From Phallusia mammillata (lineage: Eukaryota; Chordata; Ascidiacea; Phlebobranchia; Ascidiidae), in contig QLIY01000157.1 of assembly GCA_003260075.1 (NCBI GenBank), positions 37,609-101,608 of the forward strand: DNA of 64,000 nt, written 5' to 3'. This document shows, piece after piece, positions 36,201 through 49,600 of the stretch; the first letter of the stretch is position 1, and each line of letters starts with the position of its first letter. The position numbers were made by a program, and so were the translations under genes. The notes under the pieces were generated by a model. That model ran no database searches, was not told the origin of the DNA, and saw nothing but the letters and a program-made list of their open reading frames with translations.

Positions 36201-37645
36201 ATTTCGGGGAAAAGGCTTTGTTAAAAAAAATTAAAAATGTCGTCACCTGTGACGTAATAAGCATAACGGTCGGTGACGTTCGTCTTTAAGAGGAATAAAA
36301 ACCCGTAGTCATTAAGGTACGGTCCAAAAAAAGCGTTTTTTTGCGTGTCAGGTTTGGTTAAGCGCCGAAAACAGAAAAAACGAGAGAAAAAGAAAAAAGG
36401 GCAACCGAAGCGCGCACAAGAAGAGAGAAGCGGGAATAAAATACACCTTTGGGGCAAAAAGAATAACGGTATGTATATATTTATATGATGGGGCGAGACA
36501 CTTACACCACCGATAGAAAGTACATCAGAACAGATCGCCGCCGAATTTAAAGCGAAGGTCACACTGGCAACGAAAGGGCAAAGATGGTTTTGGCGCCAAC
36601 TTGCGGGGAACTTTTTCGGAATTTTGAACAAGGCATCAGTTTGCTTTTGAAGGAAACACTCATTTTGCCTTAAGAATTAGGAGAATTTGTGTGAAGGCAA
36701 AACGGAAAGTAACAAGTTGTCAAATTTTATGCAAAAAAGTTGAAACTTTAAACGCTTTTGCAGATATCAAGTATGTAGCACTATGTTTTCAAGACAACTT
36801 TTATCAACCAAATCGCAAAAAATATTTTGAAAGCACACGAATCCCCAAATTTATCAGAACGGACAAAATCGTTCCATCAACCCTATTGGACCAGTCATTG
36901 ACCAATCAGAACACGCCATTTTTCAATGAGCAACCTTGAACATTTAAATTGACGAGAACGTTTACACCGGTATATTACACCTTGGTCACTACCTAATAGT
37001 GACGTAGTATATGACGTATGACAAGCAGTAAGCACCTTTTTAGACTCAAGTTTAGCACTAATACGCATCACCTTAAATTCGTGAAAATTTCGATTACTGA
37101 AAAAACGAAGATTATTTGTCGGAAGACTCAATCGGCAACGAACATTTACCATAGTGACGTAATAAAGAGACTCTGTATGACGCTACACTAAGATTACATA
37201 CAATTTACGATTACTTTAGTAAATTATGTTTTTGAATGTAATAAATGCAGAGAATAACCATAATTTATTATAGATGAAAAAACTTTTGAGCTTTAAGAGC
37301 TATAATGAACATTTTTATCTTTAATTAGAACACAAATATTTTGATTGTAAAAATAGAAAATACAAAACTGCTTTCAAATCTGAAGACTTCGAATGCATTG
37401 AGAGAGTGCACTACCGTATATACGAGTTTTCATAACCAACCGGTATTAAGGGACATGTAACAAGTGAAATATAATATATAGTTGCATTGGAATACTTTTC
37501 AAGCTGACCCTGATACGATGTTGCATTGGCACCAAAACTCAACTTAACCAAGTTTTGAAACACACATTTTCATACTAAGCGCCTAAAATTCGTCTAAAAA
37601 ACGTTTGCAGTTAGCCCGATTCTACCAAAGCAGTTCAGAACACCG
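33211..37645. other. Intergenic region upstream of GOPC and downstream of SH2B
   Basis: Contains the presumed GOPC promoter, a C joint at 33610-33621 and many dispersed TGACGT (CRE-half-site) words, for example near 36240, 37000 and 37150. A 136-codon minus-strand open frame at 36221-36631 has no recognisable family, is Phe-rich and is judged fortuitous. Nothing else is supported. Confidence 0.5.
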
Positions 37646-40600
37646 CTAACTGAACGCGTATTGGTTATCAACGGCCCTCACGTGACTTGACATTGTGACG
37701 TCACGAACGTCGTCGACAAACGAGGCTGGTGACGTCATAGGGGACGGGCTACCGCTGCTGCTTGATGCAACGTTTATAGACTGCAAGCCACTGGGTCCTG
37801 GAACATCTGGATCGAAAACCGGAGGTGAGTGCTGATTGGTGCTCGGCGATGCAGAACCGTTCACGTGACTTGTAGGGCTGGGTTGAGCGTCGCTGGCATC
37901 GCTTGTGCTAGAGGCGCTGGCCACTCGTAGATCGTCGCTTGGGTCGGTTCGGGAATCTTAGTGACAGAATATGAATTGGCTTTACCAGAAAGAAGGCTTT
38001 CCTATGTATATCGATTCTTTATATGTTGTATGATGCAGACTTACGACCCCCCCCCCGGCCACTCGTAGATCGTCGCTTGGGTCGGTTCGGGAATCTTAGT
38101 GACAAAATATGAATTGTTTTTACCTGAAAGAAGGCTTTCCTACATATATATCGCTTACTTATATGTTCTATGATGCAGACTTACGGCCTACACCGTTTGC
38201 CATACCTTCAACGCATATGTATTTGCTACCAATTTTCAAGTAGGTCGTGCCTTTAGCTGGTATTTAACAGCATAATTGTTTTTTGAAGAGAGACCCCATA
38301 ATAAGACAATACGACAGTGGAAGCTACCGGTAACGAGTAACAAAAAAATCGTGTGACACTTATTTTACTCTGGAAAGTCAGATTTGCTGGAAGAGCTCGT
38401 CTTGTTACTTTCTACAACTTAACAAACACGCCAAACCTAACTTTATTTTGTGAGCTGTTACCAAACCTCTCAATTTGCACACTACATTCTTAATTTTGTA
38501 AGTCCCCCCCCCCTCGTCTTGTTACTTTCTACAACTTAACAAACACGCCAAACCTAACTTTGTTTTGTGAACTGTTACCAAACCTCTCAATTTGCATACT
38601 ACATTCTTAATTTTGTAAGCTAGAGTTTTTCGTTGAATTGAAAATACGCATGTTATCATTTCAGAGTGCTACAACAAACAACAATGTGCTTAGATTTTAA
38701 TTCATGTATACCCGAACCATAACCAAAATCAATGTGACTTAGTTTTAACACAAAAAAAGTCTGTATAATACATTCTGCAAAGGTCAGATTAAAAAAGCCC
38801 AGCGCAAAACTTTGTTTCCACACCAATCATTTTTTTAAACTTTGGGCAAAGATTTTTGGGGTCTAACAATAAGTAATATTTACCCTTTTGATGTGATAAG
38901 CAGCAGAAATGGCCCGAGCCGAGCCAGAACCCCCCCCCCCCAACTGACCCGAGCATTAAATTTGCATATTCATGCCCTGCTAACATACTAAACAAGTGTT
39001 CGAAAGGGTATCCAAGAACAATACCGTTTTTAAATGCGATAGATGGTGGAAAAGCGCGTACTTCTGGGGCCTGTACGGATTAATACACCGCTGGTGACGT
39101 AAGGGACATTGGAAAACTACAAACTAACGTGAAATTAGGAATGTATGTGACGTCACAATGCACCGAGCGTGCTCGACCAAACAGAACATTTGCAGTCTAA
39201 TAAGCAATATGCTCCCCATGTTTTCGTGTTGGTGTTTTTTTGCAAAAAGATATAAAAGAACATCAATTGAGACCTTCCATAGGTGAATTATCACTACAAT
39301 CAAACCAGTGTCAGTTACATAACGCAAAGCACATTCATCTCATTGGCTGACCTAGTTAAATTTTAGAGCCGAAAATTAATCCCTATTTAATCTGACAGAA
39401 AAACCGGCTACGAAACCTACGGACTTTGACCTTTCGCTGATCCGATTAAGCCTTATTCTTTGTCCGTAAAGTCATTTTTCGCCGACCGAGTCACCGTACA
39501 ATGCCGGGTCTATTTATACATGCAGTTACGGCCTAGCGCACTAGCTTATGGGTAAATATAAACTGCGGCGCTGTATTCCACTGCCGACACAAAGGAAAGC
39601 GCTTTTTGTGAGACAGGGTAGGGCGTCTTTAAATCTCCTTCAATTGTGCGGTTATTGAATGGGTCTGGGTACAGTTTGCATGTGAATACGGTCGTAAAAA
39701 GTTTATTTTTAACGTTGTGTGTTTTTGATTTGGTCCTTGGCTTTGAATTTGGGATAGTTTTCAAGTTATCGCCTGAAGTTTTATTTTGTCCTATTTTGAG
39801 CGCTTTAAAGCCCTATTTAACTGAATAAATTAAACTTAATATGCACGCGAATAATCCCTTGGCACTATATAAATATCCACGAAAAAACTCCAAGGCCTAG
39901 TTTAACATACTTATGATAAATTTAATCAAACCCAACTTTAGGTATGTTTGATGAGTATGGTAAACCTCACAAATTACTTCAGGAAAAAAATTAGGCTATT
40001 TGTCCTTAAGATTGTATAATATATATATTCTGCCTTAATAACATTATCAGTTTCAGCAAGCATTGGGAACCTGGTGATAAATCCAGTATAATATAAAATA
40101 AATAGATGAAAAAAAATAACTTCTGCCACGACTCAACGAAAATAGATATTTAAAAACAACTTATGTATGAGAAAAATGATTTTTTTGCATGTCTGTAGGA
40201 ATAGTGAAGCACAAAAACGAAGCCCGAAACCATATTACGTTTAACATGTACTAATTTATGCTCAACATCTTTTTAAAGAACGTGTTTCCCCCGAAACAAA
40301 AAAAAAACATGTCACTCTAATTTCAGGCGGTTTTGCATTTCGAGAAAACAGGAACTGGTCTACAAATTGAAAGATAACATCAACTTTCACCCAAGCCCGG
40401 TACATTACAGCGAAACCAAAAAACCACTACTTCCTAGAGCTGAGTGGATTGCAGATGTTATCAAATCAAAAACGGCCGCTTCGTTTTTTCACCATTCTTT
40501 ACAGTGAGGGTAAATGGGTCGCTTTAAGCAGAAGTGCTGACCGGTTTTGTTTTGATATTGTTTTGCACATAACACCGTTGCATGCAAATTTCGCGTGTAG

Positions 40601-43600
40601 CGATCTTTGGTTGCACGCAAATTTGTAGAAACTTGTGCGGCATTAAGATGTATAGGAATGATAATGGTCAATGTCATTGCATTGTTTTGTATTATGACCA
40701 GTCTAAATTATCGACAGACCTGATAATAACTTATTTAAGTGTCGTAACTGGGCATTAAGTGTGCTGATTTAGGTAAAAAATTTGCAGCAAAGTGTAAGTT
40801 TATGGTGCAGGCTAGTCTTTTATTAATGTACATAATTGTCTGTTCGAAAAGGTTTGGGTCGCAAGGTCTGCATGCAACGTTCAGGGCTGATCCCAGTTAT
40901 GAATGTATGTTCATCTTAGATACCTCAAAAAGAAAAAAAACATTTTTCTACATATCATAGGTTTTAGAAAAGTGTTCTGTTTGGTAGAACATCGAGCATC
41001 TCATGTTCATGCTCGATGCATTGTGACATCACATACATTCCTAATTTCACGCAAGCTTTGTAAATTACGTCACCAGCGGTGTATTAAGCTGTACAGGCCC
41101 CAGAAGTAGGCGTTTTACCATCACCCGACGCATTAAAAACAGCTGTTTTTGTTCATGGATATCCTTTCGAACACTAGTTTCGTATGGACATAAACAGGGG
41201 TTTAAAGTCCTGATATGCTCACATTGAAATGTGGGAATAGAATGGAATAAACGTACTTTTAAATGCTTAATAAGCTTAAAACAGCGGAAAGGGGCCATAT
41301 GCGGGAATTAGGAGCGAAATTTAAAAATAAAAAAGTTTTTTTATCAGCTTAGAATCGATGACTAAAGTTGTTAGGAACCTAAAACTGAACCATAGTTTAA
41401 TGGCCTTCTATTACGTTTTAAAAAGAAAGCTAATTTTTTATTTATTTTGTAACCTGTGTATAGTGCAAGGAATTCAGCGATGTTGGTATGAAAAGGAAAG
41501 CGTATTCTACATGGGTTTACGACTAATTGGAGATTATCCAAGGGCGTGTATAAAACACATCAAAGGGCTTGTCCCCCCCCCCATTTATTTTGTAACCTGT
41601 GTATAGTGCAAGGAATTCAGCGATGTTGGTGAGAAAAGGAAAGCGTATTCTACATGGGTTTACGATTAATTGGAGATTATCCAAGGGCGTGTGTAAACAC
41701 ATCAAAGGGCTTACGTTTACCTATCAAAGGCGTTTAATACCACAAATCGTGTAACGCAAATTTCTGATACAGCCATCATTTACATCACTGGTGTACCTTT
41801 TCAGTGTAAACCTTGACAAAAAAATGATTACAACGAACTTGAAAGAGATGGCCTCGCCGCAAACACATCACAATCTACTTGCTGACGTAGGTGTGGCTGA
41901 AACGGCCTGTACGCTCTCTGGACCGCTGTATGTGTGGTTAATGTGCGCTTGACGACTTGTGAATGATACGCGACATTGCGGTGGGCCATTAAAGTGCTTC
42001 TTTCCTGTCTAGAACAACGACCAACGACGGTCGCACATAGATTTGAACACTTGATGTGGTTTTGCGATCACGATTAATGAAGTCAACTGTTGCGACGGCT
42101 AGCGAAATTGCCGTGTCTTGAAATTAAACTGAAACACTTTCCGACCGCAGCACATTACATAGTCTTAGCGAGATATCTACGGTACAGATAATTATAAACA
42201 GTTTTACTTAATGTATGGACCACATCACATGTAGGACACAGATGAACGAATTTGTGAATTTTTTCATGATATATAATAGTTTAGTCCAGGGGTGCAACTT
42301 TTTTATTTTTTAGCGCACTGAAATTTTTAGTAACAGATACGTTTTAGCTTTACCTACATCACGACTGCAATGTAATGGAAACATTAAAAAAACATGTACT
42401 TTTCTAATTACCATGCAGGCAAGGCGATGTCAAATGGGGTAAATAAATAATAAACTAAAAAAGGGCTATTCGTTTTGTTGCCAATTTATATGTAGTACAT
42501 TCTACTTAATGGTTAAACATATACACCATTTGGCACAATGGGGAAAGGGGTCCATAGTGAATTAAGTTTTTAAAAGTGTTGTACATAAAATTAGTCCATA
42601 TTGCAAAGCTTTTTTTCAATTTTTTTGCGAGAACAGTTTATCAAAAAAAAAATGTTACATAAAAATATTGTCTTAAAAATTTCTCTGATGATGGCCATAA
42701 AATTTGCAAACTTTTCAAAAACCTTTCGTGTTGTAACTCCAAACAACCGTTATCAGCTATTGAACAAATGTGTAAAACCACCATAGAAATGTTACCGCAA
42801 TTTTCGTTGATGACGTAATCGGTGAGGCAAACTTGGGTGGTTCCCCCACTTTCGAGAGGAATCGGTTGCGACCGAAACTGCTCAAGCATATCGAGAACCG
42901 AATTGAATTTGAAATGTTGGACTCGACACCTCCCCTCACTATCCACTGATAAGCGAAGATGCTGGAAATAAAATAAACTCAACTTTGTGTCGGGTGAATT
43001 TAGCAATAGTAGTAAACCCCGGTAAAACCGGATTCGGTTAATTTCCCCCCCCCCAAATAAACTCAACTTTGTGTCGGGTGAATTTAGCAATAGTAGTAAA
43101 CCTCGGTAAAACCGGATTCGGTTAATTTGGATCTTCGCCTAATTCGGATAAAACTTGAGGTACAAATGATTTGTAATGTGGTAAGACTTAAAACTAATCG
43201 ACATCGGTCAAATGTTTTAGGTCCAAACGGGTCCTGAATAACCGAGGTATACTGTATATGTGGACACAGATCATGTTAACTCGCAATATACTTTTTTTCC
43301 TTTTTAAAAAAAACAAACGCAAATTTAGAAAGGTGACTTTCCTGTATTTTGGCAAATTGTGCGTTTTGTGACTTATTTAATGATGAAACGTGCACCCTTT
43401 GTCAGACATATCATTTATATTTGATGCGAACGTTCATTTGGATTTCTGGCACGTCGAAGCCAAGCAACGTAAAAAAATAAAAAAAGATCTTTTCGTCGCA
43501 TTTTCGAATGGTATACAACACTAAGTTTTTGTGTTCTGTCTGCAGGTTAATGAAACAATTATTAGGCAGAAAACCCGAATTACAACAAAATCAGTCACAG

Positions 43601-46600
43601 TCAGCATTGCAAATTAAATTTACTTCATAGTTCCTTGCTTAACGTCCACTACATGACACGAAAGAATGTTAAAATTCCTATTTACTGGTATAAGGTGCAT
43701 TTACACACACAACTGCCAACTGTTTTCATAGGCGCTTACCAAGTTTAGCGGGTTTATCAACGAGTTTTGCGCAGTCAAATCACGCCCAAAAACATGCTTT
43801 AAACTTTCAGCACAGAAAACGCTATTGACTAATTTCATCACAGCATGGTCCAGTATACAAAGTATCAAACCACGGTTACTAAAACTCAGCGAAGGTTTTG
43901 ACCACGGAATGCAGCACAAAACAACAATCGCATATTTTCTGCGTAGTATATTGGAAGCCAGGACAAAATGCGATCACTTCTTGTCATAGAGTGCCACCGG
44001 AAGGGATTGACTTACAGCAGGCGGGCTCAAAAGGTTGCTGCAATCTGAAAACGGTTCCCAATTTTTTGCCAGGGCTTAAGTTGCCACGCCCCCAGAACTC
44101 CTGCAAAAAGATGGACACGCCCACCGAACTCGTACTGGGTCATGATGGCTGCAGAAACCGCAAGGCGATTTGCGGAGAGACGCGAAGCGCTTGGTTGAAT
44201 CAAACCGCGCCAAAAGTTGACTGCGAGCTATTTTGGTCTGATTTAAAGAGCTTGGTTGTGCTAAAAATAACTGTGGATCTAAATGATTGCGCCATTTCAA
44301 GTTTATTGAAAGTAACTTTGTAGCATTTTTGTGTGAGATTCTGAAAACCAATGCAAAATTGCCGTAACCACTAGTCGGATTAACTTATAAAGACACCCCA
44401 ACCCGAATCCTTTTTATTATATCCGTTCTGGCCCGAATGTTTGATTGACAGGCCTATAATAACGTAGACATACACAATGGACAATAATAGACAATGGCCT
44501 AAACTAGACGTTTTAGGGGTGTTGGACAGTAGGTCAATCTAGCAATTTAACTAGGTATTTTTATTTTTTAAATTACAGACAATGGATGTCGAATTAAGAC
44601 CGTTCGTTCAAAAATCTTAAGACCCAACCCAACCCGACTGACTTACAAGTCTGGATTAAGCACATTTTCTAACAAGCACTCCATAAATATAAAGTGATTT
44701 AATTTCTTTTCGATGTGATGGACAATAGTTTATTTATAGTGGCATAGCACATCAAAACGTAGGTAATGATTAGGTCACCCAAGAACAGTTATATAACGTC
44801 GTTCCTGCATAGCAGCAACATTAATTTCGAACTTCTACTTTAAACTGACATTTGGAGATTTTTGCAATTCTTTGAGGCAATATATCATCAGGAACATTGT
44901 TTGGTCAAGAAGAAAGAGACAAGTAAATAAGTGTGGCTCAGTACATGCTGTGCAGTGAAGAGTAATAAGTTTCAACCTTTGCAGCCAAATACAATAAACT
45001 TCGGTCAATCCGGACCTGGTTGCACCAAAAAGTTTGTCCAGATTAGATATACATCTGGATTAACCGATGTCCATTAGTTCAAGTCTTACTACAATTAAAA
45101 TCATTTGTACCTCGAATTTTGTCCAAATTAGGCAAAAATCCGGATTAATCGAATCAGGTTTAACTGACGTTTACTGTACTTACAAAAAAACATGTTTCCT
45201 ACATATTAGTTTGTTTATTTAGTTTCTCAACTTACCATAAGATGTTACTATGTTTATCACAAATGTACAAACATAATTCTATACATAACAATGCCACCAC
45301 ATATACACCATATCCTTACCTTGGCTCTGCCTTGAAAGTTGAAAGTTAGCACATGTCCAGACTGTCTTGTTTCAGACAAACGCATCAAGAAAACACCATG
45401 CCTAGCTCCGAGAACTAACTGGGTGGCTTTCATTCTTGTCATGCTTTTATGGTACCAAGGAAATTTGACGAGATCCCCGGGAAGAACTGCTTGGTTCCTC
45501 GTCTTGCTCTCATCATCGCCTTCCTCTCCAGTTGTCGAGGAGCTCAACAGAGGAGCAGTTGCATTTGAATCCCACGAGCCGACTAAATTGAAATCACGTT
45601 CGGTTTAAAAGTTTGTGTTGATAAAATTACGAGGTAGTGTTTATGAGACTTTAGGTTGGTTGAAACGTTTTTTTGAAGAGCTGAGAATACAGCTAGGCAA
45701 ATAACTTTACTAAAATACTTTTAACAAATAAAAAAAAGACAATGACTAATTTTATGAAGCAATTTAGGGGTCTGTGGGTGAACCAGTGGGTCATCAGGGG
45801 TGAAACATTTAAAGGGTCTACTTTGGAAACATAACTACAATGTGTGTAAATTTGACCAAGTTTGAAGCATCCTTTCTTGACCAAACGCTAGGAACAAACC
45901 AGTACTAGACAAAAAATGCAGATAAAACCAATGCGTCCCCTTGAGAAAAAGGGACCAATAAATATGCATTTTCAGTGCATGTGTGTGAATTCACCACACA
46001 TCTGGGGTAAAAACATACCAAGCTTAGAAACTTTAAATGGTCAAAAAAATCAAACAAACATTTTTCTTATTTTTCTTAGATACTTACGTTGTGTGGTTGA
46101 AATGCTCTCAGTGTCAGCGTCCTCAATTACTCCGTTTGTGAGCTCAGGTTTGCCAAGATTAGGAGGTGTGGTTGAAAAGTCACTAAGCTGAAATGTGAAA
46201 TCATAAACATAAAATCATAAGCAATTTTATATTATCACATGATTAGTGGCAAAAGTAAAAAATTAAATGTGAATCATTTAAAAAAAATAAAACTCAGAAA
46301 TAAGTCTTAAAAGTGACATGAATGCAAGTTTTGGTACATGTGTGCCAACCAACCAAATAAAACTATGTGTTAAAATGTTAATGACAATAGCATGTCAAAT
46401 ATAGTCTTATTGTAATAATGTTAGGTTTTGGTAAACTTCAAATTTATTTAATGCCAAGACAAAACTTACAAACATAGGGTACACAAAAGTAAGGTTGTTA
46501 TTTTAATACTACAGTTAAGCAGTGATCCTAAAAACATGTCTATGAACAAAGCAAAAAATAGAGTATGAATTTTATCCTTAATATTTCAGCATGGAAATCA

Positions 46601-49600
46601 AAGGTAAGGTATTAGTTTGGGTGACAGAGCAGCATAAGATGATTGCAGCATTTCAATGCAGCAAGAACTGACAACAATGCAGTCTGCAGAAAACTTTTGC
46701 GCATTTATATAATCTGTCTACTGCAACTACTACCGTTACACTTATACGGATGTGATTTGTTTATCCTAAGCATTTCGCAGAAAGAAATGTGCTTACCCAA
46801 TCAATAAAATGAACTCGGGATTCAAAACGAATGCACTTCGGCTACCATAGTTAGCCACAAATCTACAGGGGCCATGTTAAAATCATGGATGTACACATGT
46901 ATTGGTAACAGACATTCAACCATAATAACCTTTAAGAACACACAGCCTTAAACCAATAGATTGACGAAGTCTTTATGAAACTTTTGTAAGTGTGGGACAA
47001 AAAAAGGTTTCTTTTTTTTTGGAAAAATACCAAACATGATTTCAGGCTATTGCAGGATTTTGGGAAACTACAAGAATTATGAAATAATTTAAAAAAACAA
47101 ATAGTTATGCGAGAAGTACACATCTTTGTCAACATGTGTATGCCGTGAGGCTGAGGGTGCACTACAACAGTCACAGGGGGACATGGGTACATCGGGGTTC
47201 ACTAAATAAGTTGTATAAGTGAGTAATTTGCAACGGTAACAATAGAAAAACCACTTCAAAACAGTTTTGACGTCTTATAAAATATCAATTTATATTTGTG
47301 CTTTTTTGTATTTTTATTTCATGTCTGTAAATTTTCATGTCATGCTGTATGCTATACAGCTTGAATCCCTGAAATACTGTTGAAAACAAGAATAACGCAA
47401 ATAATTTTTTTGATGTATGTAAACTGTACCTGTTGTCCTGTATCGTCACTAGATACTACATCAGTTCCAGAATTTGGTGGACTTTCTCGAAGACGCTCAG
47501 GCAGAAACGGAAGTTTGTGGCATTCATATGCGTGGAGTCTAATAAACATTTTTTATTGACTACAATTATTATTAAACATGAACATTTATTCCTGCTTGAA
47601 AGTAAGATAGGGTACATATCATTTTCTAAAGCAGGGGTGTGCAAGAGGCGTAACAAGTATAAGCTAAACCAGCGTTTTCCAACCGGTGGGCCATACAGCG
47701 GTTTGCAGTACTTCACGGCATGTGACGTAACAATTCCCTTTGTCTAGTAAACAATTACTTTGTTGTGAAAGCTAGGGTTGTGGCAAAACTCGGTATTCTT
47801 TAGAAAATAAATGTATTGATGCTTTGGAAGAATTTTTAATTTATTGTGTAGATAAAAAAAAAATTTACAGCCCTTGGTTGATGTCCGAAATTGGTTATAT
47901 TGCCCACCGACATAATATGTTGTACACCCCTGCTATAAAGCAGAGTGTAAATATCATCAAAATATTTTTTTATATCCTGTCCATTTGGGAGAAAAATAAA
48001 TGTCATTTTTAGAGAAGGGACCATACAAATTTCTTGAAGCATCTAAAGCAGGGGTGGGCAACCTGAGGCCCGCGGGCCTCATGCGGCCTTTCATTAAAGC
48101 TTGTGCGGCCCGCAGAGACACTTGGATTTTAAAATTACTTGCCAACGAGTCCAATTATTACATATTTTTGAGCTGATTAATGCGCCTGATGCTAGTTTTC
48201 TGCGATCTGGCAAAATGTGGCTAGAATCAAATACGAATTATACTTGTAGTTAAGCATATTTGGTAAGAAACAAAGCAAAATCACTTTGTGTGATGCACAT
48301 GTGCGGCCCTCGATCCAATTTTGAAATTTATAATAGGCCCTACAGTAACAAGGTTGCCCACCCCTGATCTAAAGCCACTGACATGAGCTGTGGGTAAAAA
48401 AAGGTTAATTTGTTTATTGATATGTGTGTATTTGTTTTAATCACTACAAGACACTAAGGAAAGTGTTTTTGCTACTTACTCAAGTTCAAGCAATGTTTTG
48501 TCAATGTAAATATCCAAAACTGTGTTACATATATTTATTGATAACCCACTTCACATGACACACCAAATAGCTTTGTCAACATGCAAAACATTTGCAAGGT
48601 AAAGAAATAATTAAAAATCAGTAAATAAACTGTAAATTAACAATTAAAGTGTTTTTAGACTTTTTTTACAATGCATAAATCCCATTAAACAAAAAACAAA
48701 CTCACTTTTTGTGGCCAGCTTTTATGGTGCATTCTTCAATTTCTGAAAGCCAAGTTGCAAAATCAAGGTCCCCGTTTAGCTTGACCACATATTCTTCACC
48801 GCTGGCCTGAAAAGAGTGTACATACTTTTGGTAAAATACATGCTATTTCATATTTACAATTGAATTACATCGCAAATTTGACCCATCGGCTGCAAATCGC
48901 CCACCCTTGTGTTAAAAGTTTGGCTGTTAAATGTCATTTGTTCAGTTACAGATGAAAAAAAAATTAAAATGTGATATCTGGATTATGATGTGTAAATGTA
49001 TAAGTGGTATTTCAGTATTTGTAAAGGTTTATTTTGTTGACAAATCTACTTTTGTAGGGCATGAGCAATACTTTCAATATGACTGCTACAACAGTACGCT
49101 AATTTTGTCATTTTGTCTAGTTGGCTGGGTTGAGGTGTTTGGCAAAAATTGCATACTTTGGTAATTTGTTCCATCCTGTTTCATGTATTGCCAAAGGGCC
49201 TGGTTGTACAGGAAATGCATGATTGCGATCTGGGTTTTGATATGCAAGTGGCATTTAAGGGTAAGTTGGTCGCACAATTATGCATTTTTGTAAGAGACAC
49301 ATAACTACTAAACACTGTTAGTTTTTGTAAAAGCAATATTTGTAAAAAAAATGTGTCATGCAAAAAAATAAATTTCCATGTTTTTGTAAAGGCCAAAGAG
49401 TGCAATTGTTGATAAATAACCAACGTTTAAAATATGCCACATGTGCTGGGTATTGTGGAGATATAAAAAATACCAAGGAAAATTTGCAGAATCAATGCTA
49501 CTTCAAGATTCACTTTGAGATACAGTACTAGGACCACAAAAGATAGTTCTAAACTCACAAAACATATCCAATTACAACCAATCAAGGAACAATAGATTTA

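Noticed and set aside
36221-36631. 136-codon minus-strand open frame upstream of GOPC
   Set aside because: Phe-rich and low complexity, no recognisable domain, no supporting splice or start context; its Lys/Glu-rich complement suggests composition alone keeps it open.
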